From positions 1 through 64,000 of the forward strand of contig NZ_JBMPIX010000018.1 in assembly GCF_049341065.1 (NCBI RefSeq): a stretch of DNA of 64,000 nt, in the 5' to 3' direction. Origin of the DNA: Pacificoceanicola sp049341065 (GTDB taxonomy: Bacteria; Pseudomonadota; Alphaproteobacteria; Rhodobacterales; Rhodobacteraceae). Every line of letters begins with the position of its first letter. The stretch's first letter is position 1. The notes beneath the pieces were generated by a model. That model saw nothing but the letters and a program-made list of their open reading frames with translations, searched no databases and had not been told where the DNA came from. The translations under genes and the position numbers were made by a program. Shown here one piece after another: positions 1 to 6,837 of this stretch.

Positions 1-1
1 G

Positions 2-76
2 TTGTTCTCCATTGCAGATACCAGCTTGAATCACGATCAGCGCCCGGTGGAAATCCCTTTTGTCAACACGGCCTAG
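2..76 (+). CDS. C-terminal end of an unidentified gene (possibly integrase)
   Basis: An open frame enters from the left edge and ends at a TAG at 74-76, giving a 24-residue tail ending in PFVNTA. It is on the same strand as the element genes and sits just upstream of the AlpA-like gene, the place where many such elements carry their tyrosine integrase. The tail is too short to identify; the integrase idea rests only on context. It could also be a chance open frame. Confidence 0.3.
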   Translation: MFSIADTSLNHDQRPVEIPFVNTA

Positions 77-131
77 TGGGCGATAGGCCGCCTTAAGCTT
101 CACTCCATAGCAATCTTATGGAGTGCATCAC

Positions 132-317
132 ATGTCGGAAACCTACCTCACAGACCGCCAGATTGGCGCTCGCTACGGTGTCCATCAGCTGACCCCGCGC
201 CGCTGGCTCAAGACTGACCCGACCTTCCCCAAACCGATCCGCCTGACGCCCGGCTGCACCCGCTGGAAGCTGTCGGATATCGAGGCGTGGGAAGCCGCGA
301 AGGCCACCGCCGCATAA
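132..317 (+). CDS. AlpA-like helix-turn-helix regulator/excisionase
   Basis: This 61-residue protein has the AlpA/Xis-type MerR-like fold: a short TDRQIGARYGV helix-turn-helix, then the RWLKTDPTFPKP wing, an RWKLSDIEAWE stretch and a basic/alanine tail. Family members bind near attachment sites or promoters and control integrase expression or excision. The ATG at 132 is preferred over a GTG at 123 because a GGAG sits at 120-123 with good spacing. It is the first complete gene of the element, and its DNA-binding target would be the element's own control region. The exact role, excisionase or transcription activator, is not resolved by sequence. Confidence 0.75.
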   Translation: MSETYLTDRQIGARYGVHQLTPRRWLKTDPTFPKPIRLTPGCTRWKLSDIEAWEAAKATAA

Positions 318-423
318 CGAAAAACCGCCCCCCATTGAACGGGAAGCGGCTCTATTCGTTCAAGCTGTCACATGCGCATGAATATCCCCGTCCCGTTCTG
401 GTTTCAAGAAAGGAAACCGGACG

Positions 424-708
424 ATGAAAGTAAAGGCGAAGATCGAAACGGGCGACACGCCCATCACGTTGCATCTGAAAGGCCGTGTGGCCTGGACCTT
501 GCTGGAATTGGTCAAGGCGGGCGACAAGGGCATCACGCCCCTGCACAATCCCGCGCCGCGCGTCTCGCACTATGTCCTGACACTGCGCCGCAAGGGCGTT
601 GTCATTGATACCGATATGCAGCCACACGGCGGGGCCTTTCCCGGCGAACATGGCGTCTATCGCCTGAAAAGCGCGGTGACGATTGAACGGGTGGAGGGCC
701 GCACATGA
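424..708 (+). CDS. Winged-helix domain protein of the element
   Basis: This 94-residue protein reads as a winged helix: a short beta N-terminus, a helical stretch around residues 22-45 (GRVAWTLLELVKAG), a recognition-helix region with PRVSHYVLTLRRKGV, and a C-terminal beta pair near EHGVYRL. Proteins of this look recur in integrated elements of Rhodobacteraceae. An AAGGAAA ribosome site precedes the start. The stop overlaps the ATG of the next small gene (ATGA), so translation is probably coupled. It is likely a DNA-binding regulator or replication accessory of the element; no specific function can be assigned. Confidence 0.65.
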   Translation: MKVKAKIETGDTPITLHLKGRVAWTLLELVKAGDKGITPLHNPAPRVSHYVLTLRRKGVVIDTDMQPHGGAFPGEHGVYRLKSAVTIERVEGRT

Positions 709-806
709 TGGCCCTGCGCATTGCCCGCATTTGCCGCGAATTCGGGGTTTCCCGGTCGGTGGCCAAAAACATCGCAGCCCTTGTCTATGGGGAGGGCAAG
801 CAATGA
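705..806 (+). CDS. 33-residue HTH-like peptide, translationally coupled
   Basis: A short frame starts at the ATG overlapping the stop of the winged-helix gene and ends at a TGA overlapping the ATG of the prim-pol gene, so it is bracketed by two ATGA-type overlaps. The sequence resembles a single helix-turn-helix (ICREFGVSRSVAKNIAAL). The double coupling argues that it is really translated. It may be a tiny DNA-binding protein, or may serve mainly to couple translation of its neighbours. It is too short for a family assignment. Confidence 0.5.
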   Translation: MMALRIARICREFGVSRSVAKNIAALVYGEGKQ

Positions 807-1954
807 CAGCCCTTCGGAACTCTGGTTTGCCCGAAGAGATTCGCAACGAAATGGTCCGCCTGAAAGGGGCGGGCCTGTGCCTCTTGCCATTGGGCGGCGG
901 GGCTGACGGCAAAGCGCCCTTGCTGAAGGCATGGGCTGGCCCCGGCCTGACCCTTTCGCAGATACTGGCCCCGATGCACCGGACAGGCTCGCAGGTCTAT
1001 GGTGTGCGGCTGGATGGGCTGGTGGTGATCGACTGCGACTGTGACGACCTGGATCTGGTCGCGCGGATGGAGGCGCGTTTTGGGGCCAGCCCCGTCCACG
1101 TCAAAACCCCGCGCGGCTGGCATCTGTATTACCGCGCTGCCGGAACAATCCCGAACCTGCGCGGCGAAGGTCTGCCGGTCGATATCAAGACAGGGGCGCG
1201 CAGCTATGTCGTGGGGCCGCTGTCACAGCGCCTTGACGGGGGGCTGTATGGCCCGGCCAAGGGTTTTCTGGGGAAAGATGCTCTGCCAGTCTTGCGGTGC
1301 GCCCTACAGGCCAAGGCGGTGTCTATTCCAACCGGGCATCGTCACGTTGAAATGGTGAAGGAGGCGATGCGGATGGTCGAACTGGTGGACAGTGCAGATG
1401 AATTGCAGGCCAACCTTGCGGGTATCCGTGATGACTGGTGCCAGGATCCAGCGACGATGCCGGATAGCGAATTGCGCGATATCGCTGGATGGGCTTGGAA
1501 GTGCCGTTTGGAAAACCGCGTCTACCGTGGTCGGGACAGCGCCTTTCCCATGCAACGGCTCGCCTTGGACGCATTGCGCGGCACGCCCAATGGGGCAGAT
1601 GCAATTGCCTTGTTGGTGATGCTGTTAGATCAGCATGGTCACAGCCCCGGCAAACGCTTCCCCTTGGACTTTGACGCCATGCGCTTGGCGGGTTTGGTGA
1701 ACCTGTCAAAGCCCCGGTTGCGCGCGGCGCGGCGCACCTTGCAAGAGGCCGGGCTTTTGCGACTGGCGGGCAAGCATAGGGCGGGATCGAGGCCACAAAC
1801 CTTTGTCCTGACCCGGATGCGCCCGAACCTGACCGATGCCCAAAGCCTGCCGACACAGAACGTCAAGGCGGGAGGTATGGCGGGGGGAGGGGCTATTATT
1901 ACTTATGACGCGCGATTTCAGACCTACAAAACCGGCGGGCAAGCCGATGAGTGA
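803..1954 (+). CDS. Bifunctional primase-polymerase (prim-pol) replication protein
   Basis: A protein of 383 residues. Its N-terminal half matches the prim-pol fold: an LPLGG...KAPLLKAW opening, a VVIDCDCDD acidic metal-binding motif at about residues 75-85, a TPRGWHLYY motif and a VDIKTGARSYVVGP motif that together form the nucleotidyltransferase active site. The C-terminal half is helical and may act in DNA binding. Such proteins prime, and sometimes replicate, plasmids, phages and satellites. The ATG at 803 overlaps the preceding stop and is preferred to the longer upstream open frame. There is no clear helicase Walker motif, so a host or helper helicase would be needed (inference). Confidence 0.8.
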   Translation: MTALRNSGLPEEIRNEMVRLKGAGLCLLPLGGGADGKAPLLKAWAGPGLTLSQILAPMHRTGSQVYGVRLDGLVVIDCDCDDLDLVARMEARFGASPVHVKTPRGWHLYYRAAGTIPNLRGEGLPVDIKTGARSYVVGPLSQRLDGGLYGPAKGFLGKDALPVLRCALQAKAVSIPTGHRHVEMVKEAMRMVELVDSADELQANLAGIRDDWCQDPATMPDSELRDIAGWAWKCRLENRVYRGRDSAFPMQRLALDALRGTPNGADAIALLVMLLDQHGHSPGKRFPLDFDAMRLAGLVNLSKPRLRAARRTLQEAGLLRLAGKHRAGSRPQTFVLTRMRPNLTDAQSLPTQNVKAGGMAGGGAIITYDARFQTYKTGGQADE

Positions 1955-2279
1955 TTTGGTTCTGACCGTGTGGGGCGCATTGGCTGATTTGGCTCAATCC
2001 GACCTCGGGCCTGCGCTGTCGCCGCGCTGGCACATCATCCTGACCGGACAGATGGCGCATATCCTTATCGGGGTGGCTTTGGGCTTGTATCGCGTTCCTG
2101 TGGCTCTGGTTTGGGCGGTGTTCTGTGGCTGGGCTGCGAAGGAATTGTTTGGCGACATTCCGAACGGTGGCGGCGCTTGGCCCGTGGTGGCTGACAGCCT
2201 GGCCGACCTTTGTTTCGGATCATTCGGCTACTTCGCCGCCAAGACAAGATTGGAGAAAGCACGCAATGGCCAAGACTGA
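1947..2279 (+). CDS. Small membrane protein with a KE...D...G pattern
   Basis: A 110-residue protein with two or three hydrophobic segments (about 27-45, 46-66 and 83-100). Its conserved-looking core, AAKELFGDIPN followed by DSLADLCFGSFGY, resembles the Lys-Glu/Asp/Gly layout of VanZ-like and related small membrane proteins, but the match is loose. It overlaps the prim-pol gene by 8 bases and the next gene by 14, so it belongs to the same transcript. In a phage-like element it could be a holin, an exclusion factor or a structural membrane protein; the sequence does not decide. Confidence 0.55.
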   Translation: MSDLVLTVWGALADLAQSDLGPALSPRWHIILTGQMAHILIGVALGLYRVPVALVWAVFCGWAAKELFGDIPNGGGAWPVVADSLADLCFGSFGYFAAKTRLEKARNGQD

Positions 2280-2889
2280 CCCCATCACGCCCCGAACAGA
2301 CCCCGATACCGCGCAGCCCGCTGGCCCGGATGCACAAGAGCGGGCGCGCATCGTCGCGGTTGCGGAAAGGCGGGCGCGGCGCGCCGATGGACCGCCGATG
2401 AAACTGGAAATGGTTGACGGGGTTTTGCAGGTCACCTTCACCCATGCAGATCCTGACTTGGCAGAAGTGTTGCTGATGGCAGACCTTGGCACATGTGACC
2501 CCGATTTTATGAAGGGCATTCAAGGCCAAGTGGCCTGCATCGGTGCGCCTGGCCGAAAGATCGACGAAAGTGCGAGCAATTTCCTGCTGTCGGTGGTCCG
2601 GGGGGTGCAGCCGCGCGACGAATTGGAGGCCATGTTGGCGGTGCAGATGGGGGCAATCCACCAAGCCACCATGATGATGGCCCGGCGGTTGAACCATGTG
2701 GAGAACATCACACAGCAAGACTCCGCCGAACGCGCCTTGAACAAACTGGCCAGAACCTTTGCCACCCAAATGGAGGCGCTAAAACGCTATCGCACAGGCG
2801 GGCAGCAAAAGGTCACGGTGGAGCATGTGACAGTGAACGAAGGCGGGCAGGCCATTGTCGGAGCGGTGGCGCAAGCTGAAAACCGTTGA
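2266..2889 (+). CDS. Phage-associated protein with conserved C-terminal tail
   Basis: A 207-residue soluble protein. It has a charged N-terminus, a central helical region and a C-terminal part reading TFATQMEALKRYRTGG, QKVTVEHVTVNEGGQAIVG. That tail pattern recurs in proteins carried by alphaproteobacterial prophages and islands, which are usually annotated only as hypothetical. The start at 2266 overlaps the membrane-protein gene. No enzymatic motif is visible. The glutamine-rich helical region and the beta-like tail would suit a DNA-interacting or structural protein, but this is speculation. Confidence 0.6.
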   Translation: MAKTDPITPRTDPDTAQPAGPDAQERARIVAVAERRARRADGPPMKLEMVDGVLQVTFTHADPDLAEVLLMADLGTCDPDFMKGIQGQVACIGAPGRKIDESASNFLLSVVRGVQPRDELEAMLAVQMGAIHQATMMMARRLNHVENITQQDSAERALNKLARTFATQMEALKRYRTGGQQKVTVEHVTVNEGGQAIVGAVAQAENR

Positions 2890-3001
2890 AAAATGCAGCC
2901 GCTGGTCGGATGATTGACGTATGGCAAGCTGACCTAGGCGCTTGATCTGGGCATATTGCTGCCTCTTTGATAATTCGTGGGTATGTGGAGATTTCTTCTG
3001 T

Positions 3002-3208
3002 ATGGACGGTATTCACTTCGGACAGATTGTCACGGCTGTGCTGCTGGGGAACGCCCTAACCGGCTGGTTCATCCATTCGGCATGGGTCGTGACGCGCATA
3101 GAAAAGGCTGGGGGCAAGCCGTCTGACGCGCCTTGGTTGGCGCTGCTTGGGCTTATCGTCCCATGCCTTCTAGGGGCCGGGTTTGCCTATCTGCTCACCG
3201 AGGGATAA
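3002..3208 (+). CDS. 68-residue membrane protein
   Basis: This short protein has two predicted membrane helices, roughly residues 7-29 and 45-66, separated by a basic cytoplasmic-type loop (RIEKAGGKPSDAP). The layout resembles small phage or satellite membrane proteins of holin type, without a diagnostic motif. It stands 112 bases after the preceding gene on the same strand. A frame open further upstream exists, but ATG 3002 puts the first helix near the N-terminus and is preferred. Function unknown. Confidence 0.5.
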   Translation: MDGIHFGQIVTAVLLGNALTGWFIHSAWVVTRIEKAGGKPSDAPWLALLGLIVPCLLGAGFAYLLTEG

Positions 3209-3303
3209 CTTCTGCGCCCCGCTCGCCACCGCGAATGACGCCCTCGACAATGCGCCGCCCCTGAATGAGTTTGATTTACTTCCACATGTGGGAGGGGGTG
3301 AAT

Positions 3304-3573
3304 GTGAATAATGACGCCAACCCCATGCAAAGGGCGCATGGCGCGCTAAGGTGCAGGGCAACTTCGAAACGCACAGGCCTGCCATGCAAAAGCCCTGCCG
3401 TTAGGGGCTGGAAGGTCTGCCGGATGCATGGTGCGGGTGGCGGCGCACCGACAGGCCCGGCAAACGGCGCTTGGGTGCATGGCGAGCGGTCGAAAGCCGC
3501 TGTCGAAAACCGGCGCAACCTTATGGCGCTTGTGAAGCTGGCACGAGATTGCATTAAGGCGGTGCCAAACTAA
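3304..3573 (+). CDS. HGGX-motif phage protein
   Basis: About 89 residues. It carries a Cys/His-rich cluster, CRATSKRTGLPCKSP, VCRMHG, then GGGAPTGPANG and HGERS, typical of the HGGX family often found beside terminase genes in prophages. The C-x(8)-C...C-x(2)-H spacing suggests a small zinc-binding fold. GTG 3304 is chosen because GGAGGGGG at 3291-3298 is well placed; ATG 3265 would add 13 residues but has no ribosome site. In this element no terminase follows: the next 258 bases reach the tRNA without a convincing gene, so this is the last gene of the element. Confidence 0.65.
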   Translation: MNNDANPMQRAHGALRCRATSKRTGLPCKSPAVRGWKVCRMHGAGGGAPTGPANGAWVHGERSKAAVENRRNLMALVKLARDCIKAVPN

Positions 3574-3766
3574 GTGCGCGCGTGGATGGCCATTTGTTCC
3601 GGGCAAGCCGCCAGGGTGACGCGTTGCGGTGATTTTGAACGGGTGGGGGGAGGCCGAATCCTTGAAACGTCAGATTCGGGACCGCGCGGGGTAGCAAATT
3701 TTACGCGCGGGCAGTTTGGAGGCAAAAAGCTGCAAGCAATCCGATGCAGCCCCAAGCGTTTTTTCT

Positions 3767-3789
3767 ATGTGGGGTAGGATGTGGGGTAG
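3767..3789. repeat. Two tandem 11-base repeats beside the tRNA
   Basis: The 11-mer ATGTGGGGTAG occurs at 3767-3777 and again at 3779-3789, 12 bases apart in phase, about 43 bases from the 3' end of tRNA-Ser. Short direct repeats at this spot are typical arm-type binding sites for tyrosine integrases or for AlpA/Xis. The repeat is seen directly; the binding role is inferred. Confidence 0.5.
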
Positions 3790-3831
3790 ATCGGCTTAAG
3801 TGCCAAATTTACCAATGAAATCAATAGGTAA

Positions 3832-3921
3832 TGGCGGAGAGGAAGGGATTCGAACCCTCGAGACGGTTCCCCGCCTACACACTTTCCAGGCGTGCGCCTT
3901 CGACCACTCGGCCACCTCTCC
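3832..3921 (-). tRNA. tRNA-Ser (GGA anticodon)
   Basis: The minus strand reads as a complete class II tRNA. The acceptor stem GGAGAGG (from 3921) pairs with CCTCTCC (3842-3836), followed by discriminator G and an encoded CCA. The D-arm has GGCCGAGTGG, the anticodon loop CTGGAAA holds GGA, a long variable arm follows (serine type), and the T-arm is GTTCGAATCC. Its 3' end faces the phage-like element, consistent with use as the integration target; the gene itself is intact, so the element restored the 3' end on insertion. Confidence 0.95.
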
Positions 3922-4356
3922 GCCGACGCGTTTAGCAAAGCGTGGCAGGGGGGCGCAAGCGGAATTGCGTTAAATTCCTTACGGCAAAGAGTGCACGCCT
4001 CCAACAGCTTCAAATTAATCCATTCCAGTTGGAAGCAGCGTCGTTCCATGAATGGGCAACCTTGCTCGGTGTCTTGCGTTTAAAGATTTGATTTATTTAC
4101 TAAAAATGAAAATTTTGACGTTTGGAGGTGGCGCGGCACCGGTAGGGATGGCTGGCCAGTTGGTATGGGTGAAGTTTGTCTCTGTGTACATGCTTTTCCA
4201 AGACGAATCTGGACAAGTCATCCAGGGAACTCGGTCCCACACCACGCGGTATGGGAGGTGCAGGGGATGAACCTGACGTGCGACCCTATGGAAAGTGGCT
4301 ATATCCGGACAATCGCGGTTGGCGGGATCGCAGTTTTTGGGCGTCAGTACTTGGGG
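3922..4356. other. Intergenic region, no gene recognised
   Basis: This 435-base stretch lies between the 5' end of tRNA-Ser and the 3' end of kpsE. It should contain the tRNA promoter near 3930-3970, but no clear -35/-10 pair stands out. A 39-codon frame from ATG 4267 has a good GGAGGTG upstream but runs into the end of kpsE on the other strand and has no recognisable features. I see no RNA gene, repeat or terminator that I would defend. Confidence 0.5.
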
Positions 4357-6048
4357 TCAGCTGCTAACCTGTTCGCGCAGGATTGAGGCCGTTAGCGAGA
4401 TCATCAGATAAGCGCCGGAAAATATCAGGAAGGCGAGGATCGTGTTCTCGAATTTGCGGGGATAGCTGGGATCCTCTGACGCCACCGGGAACACCGAAGT
4501 GGTCAGGTAACGGGCCTGAGTCTCGGCGTCACGACGGGCCTGTTCAAGCCGCTCCAAGGCGGTTTGCAGCATCAGGTCACGCGTCGCCAGATCGGCCTCG
4601 GCCAGTTTCATCTGGACGGCTTTTTCAGCCAAAGAGTCTTCTCCCGATGCGGCGGTGGTCATTTCGGCGTTCAAAGCGGTCAGCAGATTCTCCAGCCTTC
4701 GCACATCCCCTTGAGCCCCCTCCACCTTGGCGCGGTTCGGGCGGGAGTTGTCCAACAGCGCCTGAAGCTGCAGCTTTTTCTCCTGCAGTTGCAGCTCGTA
4801 GGTGTTGATTTGGGCGCGTAGGGCGGTGATTTTGCCTTGCGGGTCGACAATATTGCCATCCTGTTGCATGCGGACCAGCTTTTCCTGAGCTTCACGCCGG
4901 GCGGTGTCGGCCTCGCGCAGGCCCTCTTCTGCATCTTTCACGGCGTTCGAGCGTTTACGCAGCGACAGGTTGTCCACCCGTTCTTCGGCGTAGCCAATCA
5001 ACGCTTTGCTGAACTCTGCGGCAACCTCGGGATTGGCGGCCATGATTTCCATCTTGATCACGCCTTCGGTCGGATCATATCCGATCTCGATGTTGCGTTT
5101 GTACAGCTTGTAAGCTTCTTCGTTTGACGGGTTGTCGCTAAGTCGCTGGATCGGATCGATGAAGTCCTGCGTGTAGTGGGATTTGAACCCGACATCCTGA
5201 TCCAGACGCAGCATCGCGTCCTTTGATTTCAAATAACTTTGAACGGCAATTGCGTCCTGATTGGTGGCGAACTGCGTCCCCGAAAAGAGCGACCCCATGG
5301 TACCGCTGCTTTCGGCCTTGAGGATGAGAAATTCCGACTTTGTCGAGTACATCGGCGTTGCAACGAAATAGAAATAATACCCTGCGATCAGCGTCGGCAA
5401 GCCCACGAAGAATGCCAGCCGGGTGAACAACAGCACCATTTTCTTGCGACGGCGGCTGGCCAGATCTTTCTGGATTTGCATGATTTCAGCGGCGCGGCGT
5501 TCTGCCGGGCTTGCGATCTCGGTCGAGGGAAGCTGCTTTTTCTCGATCGCAACGGTTTGCGGCAATTGCACCTTGGACTCGGGCTGGGGTTTGGCGGATT
5601 GGCCACCGGCCTTTTCGCTGTCGGCGACAACCAGCTCCAGCATGTTCGTGCGTTGAAACGGGTCGATCCCACGGGCGCGCAGCAGACGCACGGCGTCGAA
5701 ATCCGAGGTCGGGGCCAAGCCGTTCTTTTGCGCGACGCGGCGGGCCATGCGCAATTGGCGACCTGTCAGACCTTCTTTGCGGATCGCGTCCATATCGGTT
5801 TCCCCGGCCACTTGGGTGGCAGAATCAACCTGACCTTCCCGCGCGGGGGCGGGTTTTGGCGCGGGCGATGGGGCCTTTGCCTGCGGCTGGACCGGTTGCT
5901 TCAATTGCTCGGGTTGAGGGCGCGGCGGCGCAGGTTTCTTGGGCGCAACAGCGCCCTCGGCCGGGCGTGTGCCTGAGGCCTCTCCTTGCGCGCCATCGAT
6001 CGGATCGCGCCGGATGCGGAACTTTTTAGCCTTGGGTTTCGTAGTCAT
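4357..6048 (-). CDS. kpsE: Capsule polysaccharide export inner-membrane protein (KpsE/BexC/CtrB family)
   Basis: A 563-residue protein. It has a long Pro/Ala/Lys-rich cytoplasmic N-terminus (1-200), a membrane helix at about 204-230 (LAFFVGLPTLIAGYYFYFV), a Wzz-like periplasmic domain with coiled coils (about 380-510) and a C-terminal membrane helix (about 535-555). This is the PCP-2 layout: the protein bridges the inner-membrane exporter and the outer-membrane Wza/KpsD channel. The start at 6048 (MTTKPKAKK) overlaps the end of kpsT by 23 bases. Family members are usually about 370-420 residues, so the extra length is the disordered N-terminus. The permease gene kpsM is not adjacent. Confidence 0.85.
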   Translation of the reverse strand: MTTKPKAKKFRIRRDPIDGAQGEASGTRPAEGAVAPKKPAPPRPQPEQLKQPVQPQAKAPSPAPKPAPAREGQVDSATQVAGETDMDAIRKEGLTGRQLRMARRVAQKNGLAPTSDFDAVRLLRARGIDPFQRTNMLELVVADSEKAGGQSAKPQPESKVQLPQTVAIEKKQLPSTEIASPAERRAAEIMQIQKDLASRRRKKMVLLFTRLAFFVGLPTLIAGYYFYFVATPMYSTKSEFLILKAESSGTMGSLFSGTQFATNQDAIAVQSYLKSKDAMLRLDQDVGFKSHYTQDFIDPIQRLSDNPSNEEAYKLYKRNIEIGYDPTEGVIKMEIMAANPEVAAEFSKALIGYAEERVDNLSLRKRSNAVKDAEEGLREADTARREAQEKLVRMQQDGNIVDPQGKITALRAQINTYELQLQEKKLQLQALLDNSRPNRAKVEGAQGDVRRLENLLTALNAEMTTAASGEDSLAEKAVQMKLAEADLATRDLMLQTALERLEQARRDAETQARYLTTSVFPVASEDPSYPRKFENTILAFLIFSGAYLMISLTASILREQVSS

Positions 6049-6685
6049 AGAGCTGTTTCGCTTCTTCCAAGGTGTCGAACATATGCAGCTTGCCATCCAT
6101 CAGGACAGCCGCCTTGCGGGCGAATTTTTCGAGGATCTTCGGCTGGTGCGACACGATGATGATCGTTGTCGTCCGCAGTCGTTCAGCCAGAACATCGCCA
6201 GCCTTGCGGTTAAAGTCCACATCGGTGGAACTCGGCATGCCTTCGTCGATAAGATACATATCAAAATCGAGCGCAAGCATCAGTGCAAAAGTGAATCGCG
6301 CGCGCATGCCAGATGAATAGGTGCCAATCGGTTGGTCGAAGTATTCATTCAACCCACAAAGCCAGCGGCAGAAGGATTCCACATAGTCCGGGTCGAGACC
6401 GTAGAGGCGGGCAATGTAGCGGGCATTTTCACGCGCCGAGATTTTCGAGATCACGCCACCCATGTACCCCAGCGGGAAGGAGATACGGCAACCACGCCTG
6501 ATCTCGCCTTCGTCCGGCTTTTCAAGGCCGGCCATCATCTTGATCAAGGTTGTCTTGCCGGTTCCGTTTGGGGCGAGGATGCCCAGAGATTCCCCCAATT
6601 CGACGCGGAAGGACACCCGGTCAAGGATCACCTTGCGCTGGGTGCCGGTCCAAAAGGACTTGCTGACCATGTCGAACTCAAGCAT
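6026..6685 (-). CDS. kpsT: Capsule polysaccharide ABC transporter ATPase (KpsT)
   Basis: A 219-residue ABC ATPase, the normal KpsT size. Walker A LAPNGTGKTT is at 37-46, the signature SSGMR at 124-128, Walker B YLIDEG at 144-149 and the switch His at 180. The signature is the SSGM form typical of polysaccharide exporters rather than LSGGQ. With a KpsM permease it would power export of capsular or group-2-like polysaccharide. The start at 6685 (MLEFDMVSKSF) is chosen because it begins at the domain edge. It is first in a two-gene unit with kpsE. Confidence 0.9.
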   Translation of the reverse strand: MLEFDMVSKSFWTGTQRKVILDRVSFRVELGESLGILAPNGTGKTTLIKMMAGLEKPDEGEIRRGCRISFPLGYMGGVISKISARENARYIARLYGLDPDYVESFCRWLCGLNEYFDQPIGTYSSGMRARFTFALMLALDFDMYLIDEGMPSSTDVDFNRKAGDVLAERLRTTTIIIVSHQPKILEKFARKAAVLMDGKLHMFDTLEEAKQLYDYETQG

Positions 6686-6772
6686 TGGGGTTGCCCCGGT
6701 TTTACCCGCACTGTCCCATATAGGGGTTTCCAAACTCCTACGGACTAAATTTGTCTACATTATGGCTCTTGG

Positions 6773-6812
6773 CGGAAACAAAAACAACGCGGGGCCCGTA
6801 AAGGGCCCCGCG
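6773..6812 (-). terminator. Rho-independent terminator after nhaA
   Basis: A 9-10 bp GC-rich inverted repeat (6788-6797 with 6803-6812, loop about 5) is followed on the minus strand by the T-rich run GTTGTTTTTGTTT. It lies 26 bases beyond the nhaA stop and just upstream of kpsT, so it should end the nhaA transcript and insulate kpsT. Confidence 0.85.
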
Positions 6813-6837
6813 CATGCAACAGTTAACTCTGTTGGTT

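Larger units (their letters stand above)
1..3831. mobile_element. Right part of an integrated phage-like element at tRNA-Ser
   Basis: A block of short, tightly packed plus-strand genes lies directly against the 3' end of a minus-strand tRNA-Ser gene, a classic tyrosine-integrase target. The contents are an AlpA-type regulator, a winged-helix protein, a prim-pol replication protein, two small membrane proteins and two phage-associated proteins. No capsid, terminase, portal or tail gene is visible. The left boundary, and probably the integrase and the second attachment-site copy, lie outside the window, so total size and mobility cannot be judged. The type of element (cryptic prophage remnant, satellite or small island) is inferred. 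Confidence 0.65.

Noticed and set aside
3574..3777. 67-codon plus-strand frame between the HGGX gene and tRNA-Ser
   Set aside because: It ends in the tandem repeats, has no ribosome site, and has no recognisable features; treated as the element's non-coding end.
4267..4386. 39-codon plus-strand frame with GGAGGTG upstream
   Set aside because: The end overlaps kpsE on the opposite strand and the sequence has no signal, membrane segment or motif. Too short to defend.
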